A stretch of DNA of 64,000 nucleotides from an uncultured Gammaproteobacteria bacterium (GTDB lineage Bacteria > Pseudomonadota > Gammaproteobacteria > Pseudomonadales > Pseudohongiellaceae). A program made the position numbers and the translations under genes. Each line of letters begins with the position of its first letter. Positions within the stretch are counted from its first letter, which is position 1. Below, piece after piece: positions 61,543 to 64,000 of this stretch. The notes under the pieces were generated by a model. That model was not told the origin of the DNA. It ran no database searches and saw only the letters and a list, made by a program, of their open reading frames with translations. The stretch spans positions 1 through 64,000 of the forward strand of contig CAIOZF010000173.1 of assembly GCA_903862645.1 (NCBI GenBank), in the 5' to 3' direction.

Positions 61543-63648
61543 ATGGACCAGCCCCCCACCATCAACATTCTGATCGATGCTGACCTCCTGACGGATGGTG
61601 AGCGGCTGGTCAATATTTTGCGCAAGTCCGGCCTCAGCGTTAACGCTGAGGCCGTGCGGGACGAAGACTTTCTGCGCGGACGTCTGCTCCTAAAAAGCTG
61701 GGACATGCTGTTCCTGTTCGCTGCCAACCAGCGTTTATCCGCTGAACGCCTGCAGTGGCTGCTGCAGGAAATGGCGCTGGACCTGCCGTCTGTCCTACTC
61801 GGTTATTACCCCTCTGCCTTCCCCGCCCCGACTTCGATCCCAGACCACTTCATCATCAGTGGCGTCACCGAACTCGACGATGCACAGCAGTGTGCCTGGT
61901 TGGCACGCCAGGTGCTGCATGAGCTGACGGGGCTGCATGAGCTGACGGGGCTGCAGGAGCGCCGGGAGCTGCGCCGAAGCAGCGCCGCCCTCAAGGATCT
62001 GCAGCAGCGTTATCAGCTCCTGCTGGAAAGTTCGGCAGAGGCAATCGGTTATCTGCACGACGGGGTGCACCTCTACGCCAACCGCGCTTATGCGGCGCTG
62101 TTCGGATACACGGATGCCGAAGCGCTGCGCAGTGTTGCGTTTCTGGATCTGGTGCAGGAGCAGGACGTCGCCGCTGTGCAGCAGTTCCTCCGCGACTGTC
62201 GGCAGGCTCCCGGAGGACGCTGCGTTTTTCATGGGCTGATTGCGGGCGATGCAGTAGTACGCCTCAGCCTGGAATGCGCAATTGTCACTTATAGCGAGGA
62301 ACGCAGCCTGCAGATCATTGTGCGTCCGCTCACGGGTAACCTCGATCAGCAGCAGCTGGCGCTTACCGTGCAGGGGCAGGATCTGGTGACCGATCTGCTC
62401 AACCTGGGCAGCCTGACCAGTCGTATCGAACAAGCCATCGCCACGGCCTTTTATGAACACCAGCACAGCATGCTGGTGCTGTTACGACTCAACGGTTTCG
62501 AGAACTTCGTCGCCCTCTCCGGGCGTTCGGCCAGCAACCTCCTGCTCGCCGACGCCGCACGCACGCTTCGAGAAGAGGCGCCCGGGCCGGCCGTGGCGGG
62601 CCGCTGTGCAGACAATGAATTCGCCGTCCTTCTCCCAGTAGCAGCCGGCAGCGATCGCGAGCGCATTCTTCTTCACCTGCGCCAATCTCTGGACGACAGT
62701 TTGCAGAGCGTGTTGCCGCTCGGGACCCAGGTCAGCGTGGCCGGCGGCTTTGCCATCGTCAACGATCTGGCGCCGACAGCGGAGGCGGTTCTGGAGCGGG
62801 CGCGTCACAACCTGACCGTGCGCGAATCCACCAGGCTGCATAGACCAGTCTCGCCAGAGGAGCCCTATGGCACACCTGAACAGATGTACGAGCGGCTTGA
62901 ACAGGCCTTCGTCAGTGAAGATTTCGTCCTGGTCTTCCAACCGGTTGTCCGCCTCAAGGAAGACCGTGTCGAGCGGTACGAGGTCCGCATACGCCTGCGC
63001 GACAAGGACCAACTTATTTACCCGCCGCGCTTCCTGGAACTGGCCAACCAATACGGACTGGGCGAAAAGATTGACCGCTGGGTCGCCCGCAAGTCTCTGC
63101 AGTTATTGCAGGAACGTCAGGACCCAAATCTGCAGCTCACCATCAACCTGACCCAGAACTCCTTCGGCAGCGCAGACTTCCTCTCCTGGCTGACGGCCCA
63201 GCTGAACGCCACCAGGCAATCGGCAGACCGGATTGTGCTGCAGATCAGTGAGCTGGATATCATTAGTGCACCGGACAGACTGACGCAGTTCGTTAAGCAA
63301 TTGCAGGAACTGCAGATTCCGCTGTCCGTCACCCACTTCGGCTGCACTTTGAGTCCTTTTCAATACCTGCCCAATACCGGGGTCAATTTTGTGAAACTGG
63401 ACAAATCGCTGCTGAGCAATATCGGCACCGATCCGGCACAACGGGAAAAACTTGGCATCACCGTCAACAGCCTGCACGCACGGGGTGTGCTGGTCATTGC
63501 CCCCATGATCGACCACATTGAGGTGCTGCCGTTGCTCTGGCAGGCCGATATCAATTTCGTTCAGGGGAACTGCCTGCAGGAGCCCAGTGACAAGATGGAT
63601 TTCAGCTTCGTGCAGGATGAAGAGATCACACTGGACTCCTTTTACTAG
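61543..63648 (+). CDS. fimX: FimX-type c-di-GMP effector of type IV pili
   Basis: A 701-residue protein, near Pseudomonas FimX (691). Domains: degenerate receiver (residues 1-125, INILIDADLLTDGERLVNIL, no clear phospho-Asp); a PAS domain (160-265, LLLESSAEAIGYLHDG); a degenerate GGDEF (285-425, with ADNEF in place of GGDEF); and a degenerate EAL (445-690), where EAL reads EVR (YEVRIRLRD). The terminal INFVQGNCLQEPSDKMDF matches the FimX end. In Pseudomonas such EAL domains bind c-di-GMP without cleaving it and stimulate pilus assembly through PilB. It is near pilT, but no pilB or pilZ is in the window. Confidence 0.85.
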   Translation: MDQPPTINILIDADLLTDGERLVNILRKSGLSVNAEAVRDEDFLRGRLLLKSWDMLFLFAANQRLSAERLQWLLQEMALDLPSVLLGYYPSAFPAPTSIPDHFIISGVTELDDAQQCAWLARQVLHELTGLHELTGLQERRELRRSSAALKDLQQRYQLLLESSAEAIGYLHDGVHLYANRAYAALFGYTDAEALRSVAFLDLVQEQDVAAVQQFLRDCRQAPGGRCVFHGLIAGDAVVRLSLECAIVTYSEERSLQIIVRPLTGNLDQQQLALTVQGQDLVTDLLNLGSLTSRIEQAIATAFYEHQHSMLVLLRLNGFENFVALSGRSASNLLLADAARTLREEAPGPAVAGRCADNEFAVLLPVAAGSDRERILLHLRQSLDDSLQSVLPLGTQVSVAGGFAIVNDLAPTAEAVLERARHNLTVRESTRLHRPVSPEEPYGTPEQMYERLEQAFVSEDFVLVFQPVVRLKEDRVERYEVRIRLRDKDQLIYPPRFLELANQYGLGEKIDRWVARKSLQLLQERQDPNLQLTINLTQNSFGSADFLSWLTAQLNATRQSADRIVLQISELDIISAPDRLTQFVKQLQELQIPLSVTHFGCTLSPFQYLPNTGVNFVKLDKSLLSNIGTDPAQREKLGITVNSLHARGVLVIAPMIDHIEVLPLLWQADINFVQGNCLQEPSDKMDFSFVQDEEITLDSFY
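61918..61953 (+). repeat. perfect 18-bp tandem duplication in fimX
   Basis: Two exact copies of an 18-base unit encode HELTGL twice, in the linker between the receiver and PAS domains. Confidence 0.85.
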
Positions 63649-63761
63649 AGAAAACGACCTTGCCTACAGATGACTTGTCGAGAGACAAACCCACACAGAA
63701 TTTTTCGGCGCTCACGGGGGATGACCTGGCGAGTGAAAGCCTGACTGCTGAAAAGGCTCTC

Positions 63762-63783
63762 GCGGGCGGGGCCCGCTCCCACA
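63762..63783. repeat. REP-like element before the last gene
   Basis: GCGGGC (63762-63767), GGG loop, GCCCGC (63771-63776), followed by TCCCACA. Same family as the copies at 9417, 36470 and 42009. Confidence 0.7.
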
Positions 63784-63785
63784 AT

Positions 63786-64000
63786 ATGGCGCCTGTGTCG
63801 CATTTGAAGGTCGGGCAGAAGCTGGCGATTGCCAGCTGTGCACTGCTCATTCTGTCCATGTGCGTGTTCTGGCTCGTCACCAATCAGACCATCGAAAACA
63901 TTCTGCGCCAGCAGGCCGACAGCCTAGGCAACGCCCTCGCGCGCCAGACCGCCATCCTCGCCACCGAGCTGGTGCTGGCCAACGATCTGATCAGCATGAA
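63786..64000 (+). CDS. partial membrane protein, perhaps AhpA/YtjB-like
   Basis: The 5' part of a gene that leaves the window. From the ATG at 63786 it encodes a short cytosolic lead (MAPVSHLKVGQKLAIA), one transmembrane helix (CALLILSMCVFWLV), and the start of a periplasmic helix (QQADSLGNALARQTAILATE). This agrees with the SMP/AhpA (YtjB) group of membrane proteins that neighbour serB and fimX in Pseudomonas, but too little is visible. The frame is open back to a TTG at 63660, which would make the REP-like repeat coding. The ATG is preferred because it sits right after the repeat. Confidence 0.5.
   Translation, partial: MAPVSHLKVGQKLAIASCALLILSMCVFWLVTNQTIENILRQQADSLGNALARQTAILATELVLANDLISM

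Overview
The window is chromosomal DNA of a gammaproteobacterium. The gene order is a thinned-out version of the Pseudomonas core order. Blocks recognisable from Pseudomonas include hemB..trxA-rho..ubiD, hemC-hemD-hemX-hemY facing argH, lptM-lysA-dapF-DUF484, ruvX-algH-tonB-gshB followed by pilG/pilH/chpA-type genes, and pilT-yggS. Several genes normally found inside these blocks are absent (ppk/ppx, algZR, xerC, pyrB/pyrC, pilI/pilJ, proC). Genes lie on both strands and are tightly packed, often with ATGA overlaps. No rRNA, tRNA, CRISPR array or intact transposase was found by eye.

Layout. 1-6.5 kb: an A+T-rich DUF6445 gene, a Sel1-repeat protein, a secreted esterase, cysQ, an exported VOC protein, then yrfG-hslR. 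6.7-13.2 kb: gshA, a FliL-like gene, dsbB, a TVP38/flavin disulfide oxidoreductase fusion, hemB and trxA. 13.2-16.4 kb: rho behind a long C-rich leader, then ubiD. 16.5-21.9 kb: the hemCDXY operon diverging from argH, which ends in a perfect 27-bp inverted repeat shared with a DegS/AlgW-type protease. 23.1-29.1 kb: an accessory island with a higBA toxin-antitoxin pair, a two-component/HD-GYP operon whose hybrid kinase is split by one in-frame amber codon, and remnants of a Sel1 gene and a copper monooxygenase gene. 29.2-36.4 kb: small exported proteins, the ABC-F ATPase YheS and an OmpR/RstAB-like two-component pair. 36.4-40.4 kb: a Gld-like ABC transporter operon read from a promoter whose -10 box sits in the loop of a perfect palindrome. 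40.5-43.7 kb: lptM-lysA-dapF-DUF484. 43.7-51.4 kb: a glycan locus with a PIG-L deacetylase, a 1459-residue multi-domain glycosyltransferase, two GT2 enzymes and a membrane protein, in the place usually held by xerC. 51.4-64 kb: a reduced Pil-Chp-like cluster, gshB, tonB, algH, ruvX, pilT, yggS and fimX, ending inside a membrane-protein gene.

Functional themes. Haem synthesis (hemB, hemCDXY) and thiol chemistry (gshA, gshB, trxA, dsbB, the flavin disulfide reductase) are both well represented. Type IV pilus control is the most unusual module. It holds a PilT motor, a FimX-type degenerate GGDEF/EAL effector, a normal PilG receiver, a PilH-like receiver that has lost its phosphorylated Asp, and a ChpA-like kinase lacking the CheW-binding and receiver domains. 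Separately, the HD-GYP operon suggests a second c-di-GMP input. Short inverted repeats ending in a CTCCCACA half-site, like Pseudomonas REP sequences, occur in at least eight intergenic spots, and one has become the C-terminal codons of a gene.
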